A stretch of DNA of 64,000 nucleotides from Bacillota bacterium (lineage in GTDB: Bacteria > Bacillota > Clostridia > Christensenellales > UMGS416), in assembly GCA_023398815.1 (NCBI GenBank), contig JAEWRW010000053.1, positions 1 to 64,000 on the forward strand, written 5' to 3'. Below, piece after piece: positions 52,256 to 61,055 of the stretch; the stretch's first letter is position 1, and each line of letters begins with the position of its first letter. The position numbers and the translations under genes are program-made. The notes below the pieces were generated by a model. The model had not been told where the DNA came from and made no database searches. It was given only the letters and a program-made list of their open reading frames with translations.

Positions 52256-53383
52256 TTATTTCCCGCCCTGCTTGTATTTGAGGATCCTTAGCACCGACTG
52301 ATCGATGCGCTTCTCGGTGATTTCGCCGTTCTTCACTGCCGCCAGCACAGCGCTGAAGGCCGCCTTGGTATCGGTGGGCATCAGCAACACATCGGCACCG
52401 GCCTCGATCGCCTTGACTGCGGCCTTGTCCGGTGTGTAATACTTGGACACCGCCTCCATATCGAGAGCGTCGGTGAATACGAGGCCGTCAAAGCCCAGCC
52501 GCTTGCGCAGGATGTCGGTGATGATCTCGTGAGAGAGGGAGGCGGGAAGCCCGTCGTCGGTCACATTGGGGCACAGCACATGGGCCACCATCACGGCGTC
52601 AGCACCGGCTTGGAAGCCTGCCTCAAAGGGCAGGAACTCAAACCGCTCCATTTCCTTGAGCGTCTTGGTCGCCTGCACGGCACCCTTGTGGGTGTCGCCG
52701 ATGGTGTCGCCATGGCCGGGGAAGTGCTTCAGCACCGGCAGCACCCCGGCTTCTTTCAGCCCCAGGGTGGCAGCCGCCACATAGGGGGAGGCGTCCTCCG
52801 GTGTGGTGCCAAAGGCTCGCGTGCCAATGACCTTGTTCTCTGGGTTGGAAAAGACATCGGCCACCGGCGCAAAGTCTACGTCAAAACCCCAGGCCAACAG
52901 TTCTTGCCCCATCCGGCGGTGCAAGTCCCTAACGGCTTCTGGATCGTTCTGCTGTGCCAGCGTGAGCGCGGGTGGAGCCATGTAGGGGAAGGCATCGGCA
53001 GGGAACCGGTTCACCCGGCCACCCTCCATATCCACCGCGATCCAAATGGGTTCGCTGGAGAGGGCTCGCAGGCTTTTGACAAGCTCAATGGTTTGCTTTT
53101 CGTCGGTGATGTTTTCTTTGAAGAAGATGAATCCCCCCACCGGGATCTCATCATAGCGGGCTTGGGCCTCGGCCCCGGCGGTGAGTAGCGGCCCGCCGGT
53201 GATCGTCTCCGGCCTTACCAGGAAGAGCTGAGCCACCTTGCGCTCCAGCGTCCAACCGGCCAGCGGGTCAGGGGTGGATGTCGGTGTGGGGGAGGGGGTG
53301 GAAACATTGCCGGACTGCCGCAACGCGCAGGCGTTCAGCACCAGCAATGGCATCAGGATGGTGAACAAACGAATGTGTTTCAT
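52256..53383 (-). CDS. Glycoside hydrolase family 3 lipoprotein, NagZ-like
   Basis: A 375-aa GH3 enzyme anchored as a lipoprotein. The signal peptide ends in LVLNAC (Cys near residue 19), followed by a Thr/Pro/Ser linker. The catalytic barrel has IAVDMEGGRVNRF, DVDFAPVADV, VLKHFPGHGDTIGDTHKG (with the general acid His typical of NagZ-like enzymes) and the nucleophile Asp in VFTDALDMEAV. It likely removes N-acetylglucosamine from wall fragments outside the cell. GGAGCG precedes ATG 53383. Confidence 0.93.
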   Translation of the reverse strand: MKHIRLFTILMPLLVLNACALRQSGNVSTPSPTPTSTPDPLAGWTLERKVAQLFLVRPETITGGPLLTAGAEAQARYDEIPVGGFIFFKENITDEKQTIELVKSLRALSSEPIWIAVDMEGGRVNRFPADAFPYMAPPALTLAQQNDPEAVRDLHRRMGQELLAWGFDVDFAPVADVFSNPENKVIGTRAFGTTPEDASPYVAAATLGLKEAGVLPVLKHFPGHGDTIGDTHKGAVQATKTLKEMERFEFLPFEAGFQAGADAVMVAHVLCPNVTDDGLPASLSHEIITDILRKRLGFDGLVFTDALDMEAVSKYYTPDKAAVKAIEAGADVLLMPTDTKAAFSAVLAAVKNGEITEKRIDQSVLRILKYKQGGK

Positions 53384-53470
53384 TTTAACGCTCCATGGGA
53401 GGTAGGTTGGCCCTCTATGGCGTCAGTATACCACAGTATGGGGCACTACACCTTTTTTCTGCGCAAGCAC

Positions 53471-53499
53471 TTGCCAGAGGCACAGCCGGCCGATATGAT
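53471..53499 (+). promoter_or_regulatory. Promoter of the LURP-one gene
   Basis: TTGCCA (53471-53476) and TATGAT (53494-53499), spacer 17 bp. Confidence 0.65.
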
Positions 53500-53547
53500 A
53501 GACTGGTAAGAGCATCCAGCTGCAACGGCTGGAGATGAGGAGAGCCT

Positions 53548-54024
53548 ATGCAACTGACAGTTCGCCAGCGTGTCATGGCGTTTGGCAAGCAATATCGGGC
53601 CATCGACGGCCATGGGCGGCAGCTCTATGAGGTGACCTCGGCGATTCTGTCGCCGGAGCGGCGCAAGGAAGTGCATGACATGGACGGCCGTCTGCTGGCT
53701 TGGTGTGAGTGGCCGGTGATGGCCGGCCACGCCGAATGGGAGTGTGGTGCCCTGCGCGGCGGGTTGGAGATTCCGTTCATGAGCTTCTCGCCGGAGTGGG
53801 AGATGAGCCCGGCAGGGGGCGACCACTACACGATGACGGGCGACATGCTGCGCCACAACTTTACCGTGCAAGGCCCGGCGGGCACGGTGGCCACCATCGG
53901 CAAGCGCTTCCTGGCCTTCACCGACACTTACGAGGTGGAGACGATTGACACCGGGTTCCCCATGGAGTTGGCGCTGCTGCTGACGGCGCTCATCGACCAC
54001 AAGTACCACAGTGACAACGGCTGA
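53548..54024 (+). CDS. LURP-one-related (YxjI-type) protein
   Basis: A 158-aa protein of the LURP-one family, small beta-barrels of the Tubby-like fold with unknown role. Typical are MQLTVRQRVMAFGKQYRAID, DMDGRLLAW and IGKRFLAFTDTYEVE, the last being the family's K-x-F-x-x-T-D-x-Y-x-V motif. GATGAGGAGAGCCT precedes the ATG. pfkA follows 57 bp downstream. Confidence 0.82.
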   Translation: MQLTVRQRVMAFGKQYRAIDGHGRQLYEVTSAILSPERRKEVHDMDGRLLAWCEWPVMAGHAEWECGALRGGLEIPFMSFSPEWEMSPAGGDHYTMTGDMLRHNFTVQGPAGTVATIGKRFLAFTDTYEVETIDTGFPMELALLLTALIDHKYHSDNG

Positions 54025-54081
54025 GACGCATAGCGTCGACGGGGCCGTCCACACTACAAAGGGAGAGGAAGGGGAGGCACT

Positions 54082-55149
54082 ATGAAGCGCAGAATCGGCC
54101 TTTTGACCAGCGGTGGGGACTGCCCCGGCCTGAACGCTGCTATCCGCGGCGTGGCCAAGGCGGCCTACGAACTCTTCGATGCCGAGATCATCGGCTTTGG
54201 CAACGGCTACAAGGGCCTCATTGAGGGCGAATACCGGCAGATGGACCGGAGCGAATTCTCCGGCATCCTCACGCTGGGTGGCACCATTCTGGGCACCTCC
54301 CGCCAGCCTTTCAAGCTGATGCGCGTGGTGACCGACAACGTGGACAAGGTCCGCGAGATGAAGAAGAACTACGAGAAGCTGAAGCTCGACTGCCTTGTGA
54401 CTCTGGGCGGTAACGGCACCCACAAGACGGCGAACCTGCTGAGTGGCGAGGGTCTCAACGTCATTGGCTTGCCCAAGACGATTGACAACGACCTGTGGGG
54501 TACCGATGTGACATTCGGCTTCCACACGGCGGTGGACATCGCCACCGAAGTTGTCGATCGCATCCACACCACGGCAACGTCACACGGGCGTGTCATGGTC
54601 ATCGAACTCATGGGCAACAAGGCCGGCTGGCTGACGCTCTATGCCGGGGTGGCCGGCGGCGCGGACATCATCCTGCTGCCCGAGGTACCCTACGACATGG
54701 ACAAGGTGACCGAGGCGGTGGAGGAGCGGCGGAAGCGGGGCAAGAATTTCTCCATCCTGGCGGTGGCCGAGGGCGCCATGAGCCGCGAGGAAGCAGCCCT
54801 GCCCAAGAAAGAGCTCAAGGCCGTGTTGGAGGGGCGCACCATGCCCGTCTCCTATCGCATCGCCCAAGAGCTGCAAGCTCGCACTGGGGCCGAGACCCGC
54901 GTGGTGGTGCCGGGGCACATCCAGCGAGGGGGGTCGCCGTCGGCTTACGACCGGGTGCTGGCCACCAAGTTTGGCGCCTTTGCGGCTGAGCTCATCAAGC
55001 GGGAGGAATACGGCACCACGGTGGCGCTCCAGGGCGACCGGGTTGTGGCCAACAAGCTGCCGGACATCGCCGGCAAAGGAAAGCTCGTGCCCGCCGAGCA
55101 TGAGCTCATTCGCCTGGGCAAGGACATCGGCATCTCCTTCGGCGACTGA
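54082..55149 (+). CDS. pfkA: 6-phosphofructokinase, Lys-type active site
   Basis: A 355-aa phosphofructokinase. TSGGDCPGLNAAIRG binds phosphates; VIGLPKTIDNDLWGTD contains the catalytic Asp. The specificity residues read GGNGT (Gly, as in ATP enzymes) but PKTIDND (Lys, as in PPi enzymes and in actinobacterial ATP-PFKs), so it belongs to the long, mixed group III and the phosphate donor cannot be assigned by sequence alone; ATP is the better guess. It is in glycolysis. Confidence 0.93.
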   Translation: MKRRIGLLTSGGDCPGLNAAIRGVAKAAYELFDAEIIGFGNGYKGLIEGEYRQMDRSEFSGILTLGGTILGTSRQPFKLMRVVTDNVDKVREMKKNYEKLKLDCLVTLGGNGTHKTANLLSGEGLNVIGLPKTIDNDLWGTDVTFGFHTAVDIATEVVDRIHTTATSHGRVMVIELMGNKAGWLTLYAGVAGGADIILLPEVPYDMDKVTEAVEERRKRGKNFSILAVAEGAMSREEAALPKKELKAVLEGRTMPVSYRIAQELQARTGAETRVVVPGHIQRGGSPSAYDRVLATKFGAFAAELIKREEYGTTVALQGDRVVANKLPDIAGKGKLVPAEHELIRLGKDIGISFGD

Positions 55150-55271
55150 CGGCAGACGCAAGGGTTGTCTACACACCGGGGATTTCCGCCAAAACGGAGG
55201 CCCCTTTTGGCAGGAAGGTGCACCCTCCGTGTCAAAGCATGAGGAGAGGACCGACAAAGGAGGAAACAACC

Positions 55272-55724
55272 ATGGTCATTGGAACACTGGAGAAAAGCGC
55301 ACGGGTCGAGGCGCTGCAGGCCGGCCTTGACAAGGCTTTCGCTTACATCCGCGCGTGGCAGAAGAACCCCCAGCCGGTGGGGCGGTACGAGATTGACGGC
55401 GACCGCGTCTACGCCCTGGTGCAGGAGTATGACAGCGCCGAGCCGACGGCCAAGAAGTGGGAGGCCCACCGCAACTACCTGGACGTGCAGTTTGTGGCCG
55501 AGGGGCAGGAGACCATGTACTATGCCCCCGCTGGCACACTGACCCAGAAGGGCGACTACATCCCCGAAAAGGACATTGTGTACTTTGAAGAAGGCGCCGG
55601 CACGGCGCTGCGCTGCCCGGCGGAGACCTTCGCCATCTTCTTCCCGGAGGATCTGCACAAGCCTGGTTGCCTGTTGGAGGCTGTCGGCAAAGTCAAGAAA
55701 ATCGTCGTCAAGGTGAAGCTGTAA
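55272..55724 (+). CDS. YhcH/YjgK/YiaL family beta-barrel protein
   Basis: A 150-aa cupin-like protein of the YhcH/YjgK/YiaL (DUF386) family, tied in other bacteria to sialic acid or sugar-anomer metabolism. Key parts are RYEIDGDRVYALVQEYDS, KKWEAHRNYLDVQFVAEGQE (with a metal-binding His) and FFPEDLHKPG with the second His. AAAGGAGGAAACAACC precedes ATG 55272. It is 122 bp after pfkA and followed by a terminator. Confidence 0.9.
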   Translation: MVIGTLEKSARVEALQAGLDKAFAYIRAWQKNPQPVGRYEIDGDRVYALVQEYDSAEPTAKKWEAHRNYLDVQFVAEGQETMYYAPAGTLTQKGDYIPEKDIVYFEEGAGTALRCPAETFAIFFPEDLHKPGCLLEAVGKVKKIVVKVKL

Positions 55725-55730
55725 CGCAAG

Positions 55731-55766
55731 GAAAGCCCTCTCCACGGTGTGGAGGGGGCTTTCCTT
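55731..55766 (+). terminator. Terminator of the YhcH-family gene
   Basis: GAAAGCCCTCTCCAC-ggt-GTGGAGGGGGCTTTC followed by CTTTCGC. Repeat R1d starts right at its end. Confidence 0.85.
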
Positions 55767-56000
55767 TCGCTACTGCCGCTGTGGCGACAGCAGCGAATCA
55801 AACAACTTGTTCTCGTTATGGCCAGATCGGTCGCCGCGCATGTCGCCGACCGATCACAAATTGTAGCTCTCATGCGGGCTTCCAAGGATAAGTTGCGCCT
55901 TCGGGCGGGGTTTTCTCTTCTGTCGCACTGACCCAGTCTTTCCTCCCGCCGAATGAATCGGCGAGAGGTTCTTCTCCCATTGGTCGTTCTAGGGGGGGTG
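55762..56000 (+). repeat. R1 structured intergenic repeat, copy d
   Basis: Within a 477-bp gap between the converging YhcH and dGTPase genes. In order: CCTTTCGC, GCCGCTGTGGCGACAGCAGCG, key stem ATCGGTCG / CGACCGAT around loop CCGCGCATGTCGC (55826-55854), AGCTCTCATGCGGGCTTCC, CGCCTTCGGGCGGGGTTTTC, then CCTCCCGCCGA-atga-ATCGGCGAGAGG. The rest of the gap (56001-56201) holds a GCACCGC-gcag-GCGGTGC hairpin at 56085-56102 and nothing else I can name. Confidence 0.85.
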
Positions 56001-56201
56001 TAGACACTCTGAGCCCTTTGACACTGTGAAGAGGATTCTTTGCTCTTTGCATCGGTGATCTTCTCTGGTGACAGAAGCCCCGTAGCACCGCGCAGGCGGT
56101 GCGTGTGATTCGGGGATGGGGATACACGGGAGTTCTCGGTGCGCTGTAGGGGTTTGCAGCGCTACTACCAAAGTCGGAGATAGGCCGAACGTCGTTGGGG
56201 A

Positions 56202-57323
56202 TCAGTCGTCGAAGGCGATGGGCTCGGGCTGGGTGAGCTGTGTGTTGCACCGCAGGGCGTAGTTGTCGCTCATGCCTGCGATGTAGTCACAAAGGAGCCG
56301 GGCGTCGTTGGCGCCTTCCTGGGCGTACAGGGCCGTCCTCTGCGCCAGGTACCGGCCAAAGGCGCGGTCGCAGGACAAGGGGCGCTCCTGCCATCCGGCC
56401 GGGTCGCGGCCCAGCTCATCAAGACCGCTCTGTAGGTGCTCAAACATCCCTTCCAGGATGCGCCGGCAGTACTGTTGATAGCGCACCAGCCGCTCGTGGT
56501 TGTAGATGCGCTCGTAGTTGAAGTCCCTCAGGTGGCGGAGCAGCGCGTAGCGCCGGTCTGAGAAGCCCATGGCATGGGAGGTCATCGACGTCTCAATGAG
56601 GTCAATGACCAGGGTGTTGATGATGGAGCCATTGGTTTCGCCCAGCTCCTGGCGGACATCGTCAGGCAGGTCGCGGCGCTCGATGAGACGGGCGCGTAGT
56701 GCGTCCTCCACATCCCGGCCGAGGTAGGCGATCTTGTCGGCGAAGCGCACGGCGCAACCCTCCCAGGTGGCCGGCGTCATCAGACCCTGCGCGGCCTTGT
56801 CTGCCGGGTCGAGAAACCGCCCGTCGGGCTCCAACCACTGCTCAAACACCTCACCGTTGTGGCAGAGGATGGCATCCCGCACGGCAAAGGTCAGGTTCAT
56901 GCCCTGGCCGTCGGCCAGGCAATCGACCACCCGCAGGCTGTGGGGCTCGTGCTGGAAGGGGCGAGGCAGCGCCCCCTGGGTGAGATGTTGCAGCACCCGC
57001 TCGCCGGTGTGGCCGAAGGGCGCGTGCCCCAGGTCGTGGCCCAGGCCGGCGGCGTAAGCCAGCTCGCCATCCAGCGCCCAGCCCTGGCGTGAGAGCCCCC
57101 GGCAGATGGTGCCGGCGATGGTGGCCACGTGCAGCACGTGCTCAATGCGGGTGCAGATGTGGTCGTTCTCCGGCGCGAAGAGAAACTGGGTCTTGTGCTT
57201 CAGCCGGCGGAAGGGCGTGGAGTGGATGATGGCCGTTTGGTCCCGGAAGTAGGGGCCGCGCACGTCCTCGGGTCGCGGCTGTCGGCGGGTCGTCAGTTGC
57301 GCCTCCGTCAACGGGTTTAGCAT
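56202..57323 (-). CDS. Deoxyguanosinetriphosphate triphosphohydrolase-like HD protein
   Basis: A 373-aa dNTP triphosphohydrolase. The opening RGPYFRDQTAIIHSTPFRRLKHKTQF is typical of the family; metal ligands are in THRIEHVLHVA-like CTRIEHVLHVATIA and GLGHDLGHAPFGHTGE (HD motif), and a later Asp is in RFADKIAYLGRDVED. ATG 57323 follows GGGAGGACGCC. Frequently placed before dnaG in firmicutes, but not here. Confidence 0.93.
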   Translation of the reverse strand: MLNPLTEAQLTTRRQPRPEDVRGPYFRDQTAIIHSTPFRRLKHKTQFLFAPENDHICTRIEHVLHVATIAGTICRGLSRQGWALDGELAYAAGLGHDLGHAPFGHTGERVLQHLTQGALPRPFQHEPHSLRVVDCLADGQGMNLTFAVRDAILCHNGEVFEQWLEPDGRFLDPADKAAQGLMTPATWEGCAVRFADKIAYLGRDVEDALRARLIERRDLPDDVRQELGETNGSIINTLVIDLIETSMTSHAMGFSDRRYALLRHLRDFNYERIYNHERLVRYQQYCRRILEGMFEHLQSGLDELGRDPAGWQERPLSCDRAFGRYLAQRTALYAQEGANDARLLCDYIAGMSDNYALRCNTQLTQPEPIAFDD

Positions 57324-57416
57324 GGCGTCCTCCCGGCGGGCCGTCGGTTGTTTCGGCCCTGCGTTGTGTATAATAGTAGCAGAATCGCTGGTAAATGCAA
57401 GAAAAGGAGCAATGGA

Positions 57417-57902
57417 ATGGAACGGTTGGAGCAGCTGCGGCGGCGGGTGGATCGCATCCTCCTGGATCAGGACGACAATGAACTGCGCCACGATGGGTTT
57501 GCCCATCTATATGGGGTGTCGCTGGCCGCCTCACTGCTGGCGGCGCGCCGGGGGCTGGTGCAGGAGTTGTGTGCTGCCGCCGGCATGCTGCACGATCTCT
57601 ATACCTATGAGACAGGGGAGGAGCGTGACCACGCCCGGCACGGGGCGGAGATCGCCGCGCGTATGCTGCGTGAGGCCGAGGACTTCACCGAGGAGGAGAT
57701 CGACACGGTCGTGACGAGCATTCGCTGCCACAGCGACAAAGGCGAGGTGGACGGCCCCTATGACGAGTGCCTGAAGGATGCCGATGTGCTGCAGCATTGG
57801 CTCTACGAGCCGGGTAAGAAATTCAACCGCGACAAGGCTGACCGCCTGCGGGCAACGATGGCGGAGTTGGGGCTGGCAGGCGTGGTGAAGGAGGAGGAGT
57901 GA
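57417..57902 (+). CDS. Small HD-domain protein
   Basis: A 161-aa HD protein. HLYGVSLAASLLAARRG supplies the first His, AAGMLHDLYTY the HD pair, ARHGAEIAARML a further His and VTSIRCHSDKG the helix after it. Related proteins are called HD-domain or HDIG-like hydrolases; the substrate is unknown. ATG 57417 has AAAAGGAG 7 bases upstream; TATAAT at 57370 is a likely -10 box. It is divergent from the dGTPase gene. Confidence 0.85.
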   Translation: MERLEQLRRRVDRILLDQDDNELRHDGFAHLYGVSLAASLLAARRGLVQELCAAAGMLHDLYTYETGEERDHARHGAEIAARMLREAEDFTEEEIDTVVTSIRCHSDKGEVDGPYDECLKDADVLQHWLYEPGKKFNRDKADRLRATMAELGLAGVVKEEE

Positions 57903-58016
57903 GGGCGGTTAGGAGGAACCCTGGGCGATGTCGGTGCGGTTCACTCCACACGCACCGTTACATCCTATGGATTGGCCGGTACCCGGTGAAGGGACGCTTC
58001 CAGAGGGAAGTGGTTC

Positions 58017-58487
58017 CTATTCTGCGCGTTGTAGATTCCCTCTGAGCAGTCGTTCATTCAATTCCCATAAGCCTGTTTTTTGGCTTTCATACGTAAACAT
58101 AGAGAACGCTTCATCAAATGAATGCCACTGTATATCGCTGTGCTGTTCGGAATGCTTTATTTCATCAACTGGCATAGCGAAGAAATAGATCGGTACTACG
58201 ACAATATCCTCGCCCCATTCCGCGGCGTGTGAGCCGAAAACAATGGCTGGCACATAGCTCATGGAGGTAAGTCTGAATAGCGGAACGGTGCCGCTAACCC
58301 CCGCTTCATAGGAAGCGACGCGCAATGCGGCTTGTTCAGGAGTTTCGTCATCTCGGATACCTCCCGATGCCCCTTGAAAAATACTGGGATCGTCAGTTCT
58401 TTGCATCACAGCGAATTCCAGCTTATTATTTTCATTGGTTCTGAAGAAGTAGATATGAACATTTTTAGCGCGTCGAATCATCATCAT
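58017..58487 (-). CDS. Nudix-fold protein with altered Nudix box
   Basis: A 156-aa protein of the NudB-like Nudix group: it has MQRTDDPSIFQGASGGIRDD and the box region GIRDDETPEQAALRVASYE. The consensus REUXEEXGU reads RVASYEAGV, so two of the three metal-binding Glu are Val and Tyr. Hydrolase activity is doubtful. The gene is visibly richer in A+T than its neighbours and uses many A/T-ending codons, pointing to recent transfer. Three ATG codons stand in a row; GGGAG is best spaced to the third (58481). Confidence 0.8.
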   Translation of the reverse strand: MMMIRRAKNVHIYFFRTNENNKLEFAVMQRTDDPSIFQGASGGIRDDETPEQAALRVASYEAGVSGTVPLFRLTSMSYVPAIVFGSHAAEWGEDIVVVPIYFFAMPVDEIKHSEQHSDIQWHSFDEAFSMFTYESQKTGLWELNERLLRGNLQRAE

Positions 58488-58702
58488 ATCTCCCGGACAA
58501 TTGTACTCTGTACTTCAAAGCTGCTCGGCGAACTCCTGTTGATCTATGGTATAGCATAGGGGTCTGAGGGCTTGACCCTGGCCGCATTTTGACATCAATA
58601 TGCGATGCTTGCGCGGGCAAAAGAAAAGGCAGCAAGTCAAAAACTCACTACCCTTATCGTTCTTTGTGACAGCCGCCCTCCGGGTGGCTTTGTTCGTGTT
58701 CT

Positions 58703-59356
58703 TTATTCTTCCTCGTTGGCCCCAGCCACGGCGATGATGACATGGCGGTAGGGGTCGTCACCCTCCGACCAAGTGCTGATGCCGTCAAAGCCCTGCAGCG
58801 CCGTGTGGATGATGCGTCGCTCGTAGGAGTTCATCGGCTCCAGCGCTTGCTTCTGGCCGGTCTGCACGGCCTTCTCCGCCAGGTGGTTGGCCAGGCGGGT
58901 CAGGGTTTCCTCCCGTCGGGCGCGGTAATTGCTCACGTCCAGCGACACGCGGTAGTAGGTTTCGCTGTCGTGGCCCTGGGGGTTGACGACCAGGCCCGTG
59001 AGCAGCTGCAGAGCGTCCAGGGCATCGCCGTGGTGGCCGATCATCGGGCCTACGTTGTCGCCATCCACCCGCACGGTCATGTTCTGGCCGTCCTCCTCCA
59101 CCTGTATGGTGGGCTCGGGCAAGTCCATCAGGCTGGCGACCCGCTTGAGGAAGTTGACCGCCACGCTGGCAGGTGCGCTCATCTTCTCAATTTCGGTCAC
59201 TTTGACCCGGGCGAGCTTGGCGCCGATACCGAGGATCCCCCGGCTGCCTTCGTCCAGCACCTCAATGTCCACGCGGTTGCGATCCAGACGCAATTGTTTG
59301 AGGGCGGCGGCAATGGCGTCCTCGGTGGTTTTGCCTACGCATTCAACCGATTTCAT
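58703..59356 (-). CDS. jag: RNA-binding protein Jag/KhpB
   Basis: A 217-aa protein. The Jag-N domain (1-50, VECVGKTTEDAIAAALKQL), KH domain (MIGHHGDALDALQLLTGLV) and R3H domain (PMNSYERRIIHTALQ) are in order. It binds RNA with KhpA and affects cell elongation in other Gram-positives. It lies 6 bp after yidC in the conserved rpmH-rnpA-yidD-yidC-jag row. Confidence 0.96.
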   Translation of the reverse strand: MKSVECVGKTTEDAIAAALKQLRLDRNRVDIEVLDEGSRGILGIGAKLARVKVTEIEKMSAPASVAVNFLKRVASLMDLPEPTIQVEEDGQNMTVRVDGDNVGPMIGHHGDALDALQLLTGLVVNPQGHDSETYYRVSLDVSNYRARREETLTRLANHLAEKAVQTGQKQALEPMNSYERRIIHTALQGFDGISTWSEGDDPYRHVIIAVAGANEEE

Positions 59357-59362
59357 CGATGC

Positions 59363-60361
59363 TTATTGACCTCCCTTGGGGTTATTTTTCTGCTTATAAG
59401 CGGCCTTGCGGGCCTTCTGCTCGGCAATCTCGGTCTTCTTCTCCTCCAGCAGGCGGGCTTCCTCGGCGGCGCGTTCCGCCTCTATCACGGCCAATTTTTT
59501 CTGCTTGTGTGCCCAGTAACGGTCCACGCAGAAGAACGTGCCCATGGACCAGAGGTTGCTGGTGATCCAGTACAGGGCGAAGATGGAGTTGGCGGTGGCG
59601 GTGAAGAAGAGGGACATCACGGGGAACATGTACATCATAACCTTGGTGTTCATCATGCCCTGCTGCTGGGGGTTGGGGGTGGTGGGCTGGGCGGGCATGG
59701 TCATCTTGGTCATGAAGAAGCTGGACAGAGCCGACAGGATCGGCAGGATGAACCAGCCGTTGTAGACATTCTTATACTGCTCGATCAACCCGGCGAATAC
59801 CTGGTTGTACGACTCCAGCGTGATGCCGGCGTTGTGGAAAGAGCTGAAACGCTCCACCACACTGTAGGGCGGAATGACCGTGGAGTTGAGCCCCATGAAG
59901 GTGCCGAAGGTATCGGGCTGCCAGACGTTGGTAATCCAGAAGAAATGCTCCAACACCGGCGTTCCGCCGTCCTTGACCAGGTTATAGAGGTTGAGAATTT
60001 CTTGACCGGCGATGTTCTGCAGGGCACCGAAGAACGCGAAGAACAGCGGCAGCTGGATGAGGCTGGGCAAACACCCCGAGAAAGGGCTGACGTGCTCCGT
60101 CTTGTAGAGCTCCATCGTCTTTTGGGCGGCCTTTTCCTTGTCGTTTTTATACTTCTCGTTGATGACGGCAATCTTGGGCTGCAGGGCGGTCGTCTTTTTC
60201 ATGGAGATCTTCTGCTTGATGTCCAGCGGCAGCAACAGCCCGCGGAACAGAATCGTGAGCAGAACGATCGACCAACCGTAGCTGGGAACGAGTATATTTA
60301 TCCAGTCCAGCAGGACTTTGAAAACTTCACTGATTGCCCGTATGGGGGCCCAATCGTACAT
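59363..60361 (-). CDS. yidC: Membrane protein insertase YidC
   Basis: A 332-aa Oxa1/YidC/Alb3 insertase. The hydrophilic groove Arg sits in TILFRGLLLPLDIKQKISM, and ISLIQ-like LPSLIQLPLFFAFFGAL follows, then three further helices with GMMNTKVMMYMFPVMSLFF. The C-terminal tail is Lys/Glu/Ala-rich for ribosome contact. No lipobox or signal peptide is evident at the N-terminus (MYDWAPIRAISEV), unlike Bacillus SpoIIIJ. Confidence 0.96.
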   Translation of the reverse strand: MYDWAPIRAISEVFKVLLDWINILVPSYGWSIVLLTILFRGLLLPLDIKQKISMKKTTALQPKIAVINEKYKNDKEKAAQKTMELYKTEHVSPFSGCLPSLIQLPLFFAFFGALQNIAGQEILNLYNLVKDGGTPVLEHFFWITNVWQPDTFGTFMGLNSTVIPPYSVVERFSSFHNAGITLESYNQVFAGLIEQYKNVYNGWFILPILSALSSFFMTKMTMPAQPTTPNPQQQGMMNTKVMMYMFPVMSLFFTATANSIFALYWITSNLWSMGTFFCVDRYWAHKQKKLAVIEAERAAEEARLLEEKKTEIAEQKARKAAYKQKNNPKGGQ

Positions 60362-60373
60362 CTCAGGTCTCCT

Positions 60374-60622
60374 TTAATGGTGCTTGGGGCAGTGGCCATG
60401 GTGTGCGGGAAGCTCGGGCACAGGGTCGTACCCGCCGGGGAACAGGGGATTGCAGCGCAGCAGGCGTTTCAGCGCCAGCCACCCACCACGGGCCGCCCCA
60501 TACCGGGTGATGGCCTGGGCAGCGTACTCGCTGCAGGTGGGCAGGTACCGGCAGGCCGGTGGCAGCAACGGCGACAGCCGCCGTTTATACCAACCCAGCA
60601 GGGCCAGCAGGAGCCTTTGCAC
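60374..60622 (-). CDS. yidD: Membrane insertion efficiency factor YidD
   Basis: An 82-aa small membrane-associated protein. LLALLGWYKRRLSPLLPPACRY followed by PTCSEYAAQAI and RLLRCNPLFPGGYDPVP is the full family signature. The start is GTG 60622 with AAAGGACC 8 bases upstream. It overlaps the 3' end of rnpA by 38 bp. Confidence 0.96.
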   Translation of the reverse strand: MQRLLLALLGWYKRRLSPLLPPACRYLPTCSEYAAQAITRYGAARGGWLALKRLLRCNPLFPGGYDPVPELPAHHGHCPKHH

Positions 60623-60974
60623 GTCGGTTTGGTCCTTTCATCAATCCGCTGCGGTTGAGAAGATCCACCATGGCGGTCTCCAGCGTGCGGTAGTCGGCGT
60701 CCGCCGCCGCGCCACGCGCCACAAAGACCAGCAGGTGCCCCCCCGTGATGCCGGGCAGATACCCACGACAAGCCGCTCGTAGCCGCCGCTTGATGCGGTT
60801 GCGCACGACCGACTTGCCGACCTTCTTACTTACGGAAAAACCCACCCTCAAGCTGCCGGGCGGGCCTGATTTGGCGTATACCAGGGAAAGCGTGCGGTTG
60901 GCGCAGGACCGGCCTTTGCTGTACACGTATTTGAATTGCGCGTTCTTTCGAAGGCGGTACCTGGCGCTGAGCAA
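60585..60974 (-). CDS. rnpA: Ribonuclease P protein component
   Basis: A 129-aa basic protein that works with RNase P RNA in tRNA 5' processing. The RNR motif is KSVVRNRIKRRLR; the start RYRLRKNAQFKYVYSKGR is typical. TTG 60974 is chosen, because AGGAGG is 7 bases upstream; the ATG at 60995 would place that site inside the gene. It overlaps yidD. Confidence 0.95.
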   Translation of the reverse strand: MLSARYRLRKNAQFKYVYSKGRSCANRTLSLVYAKSGPPGSLRVGFSVSKKVGKSVVRNRIKRRLRAACRGYLPGITGGHLLVFVARGAAADADYRTLETAMVDLLNRSGLMKGPNRRAKAPAGPAGLV

Positions 60975-61018
60975 GACGCTTCCTCCTGTGTGCATGGGTG
61001 GAGGCCCGGCACAAACTG

Positions 61019-61045
61019 CAAAGGCCGGTGTTGGCCGGCCTTTTT
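61019..61045 (-). terminator. Hairpin between rpmH and rnpA
   Basis: AAGGCCGG-tgtt-GGCCGGCCTT. On the minus strand it is followed by TGCAG with no T-tract, so it may attenuate or mark processing between rpmH and rnpA. Confidence 0.5.
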
Positions 61046-61055
61046 GCTGTGCGGA

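Noticed and set aside
54082..55149. Calling pfkA strictly PPi-dependent.
   Set aside because: The Lys of PKTIDND suggests PPi use, but the GGNGT motif keeps Gly as in ATP enzymes; the donor is left open.
55990..56010. GTGTAGACAC near 55996 as another GntR operator.
   Set aside because: It lies at the end of R1d, far from a suitable promoter, and lacks the exact core spacing of the 20561 and 25682 sites.
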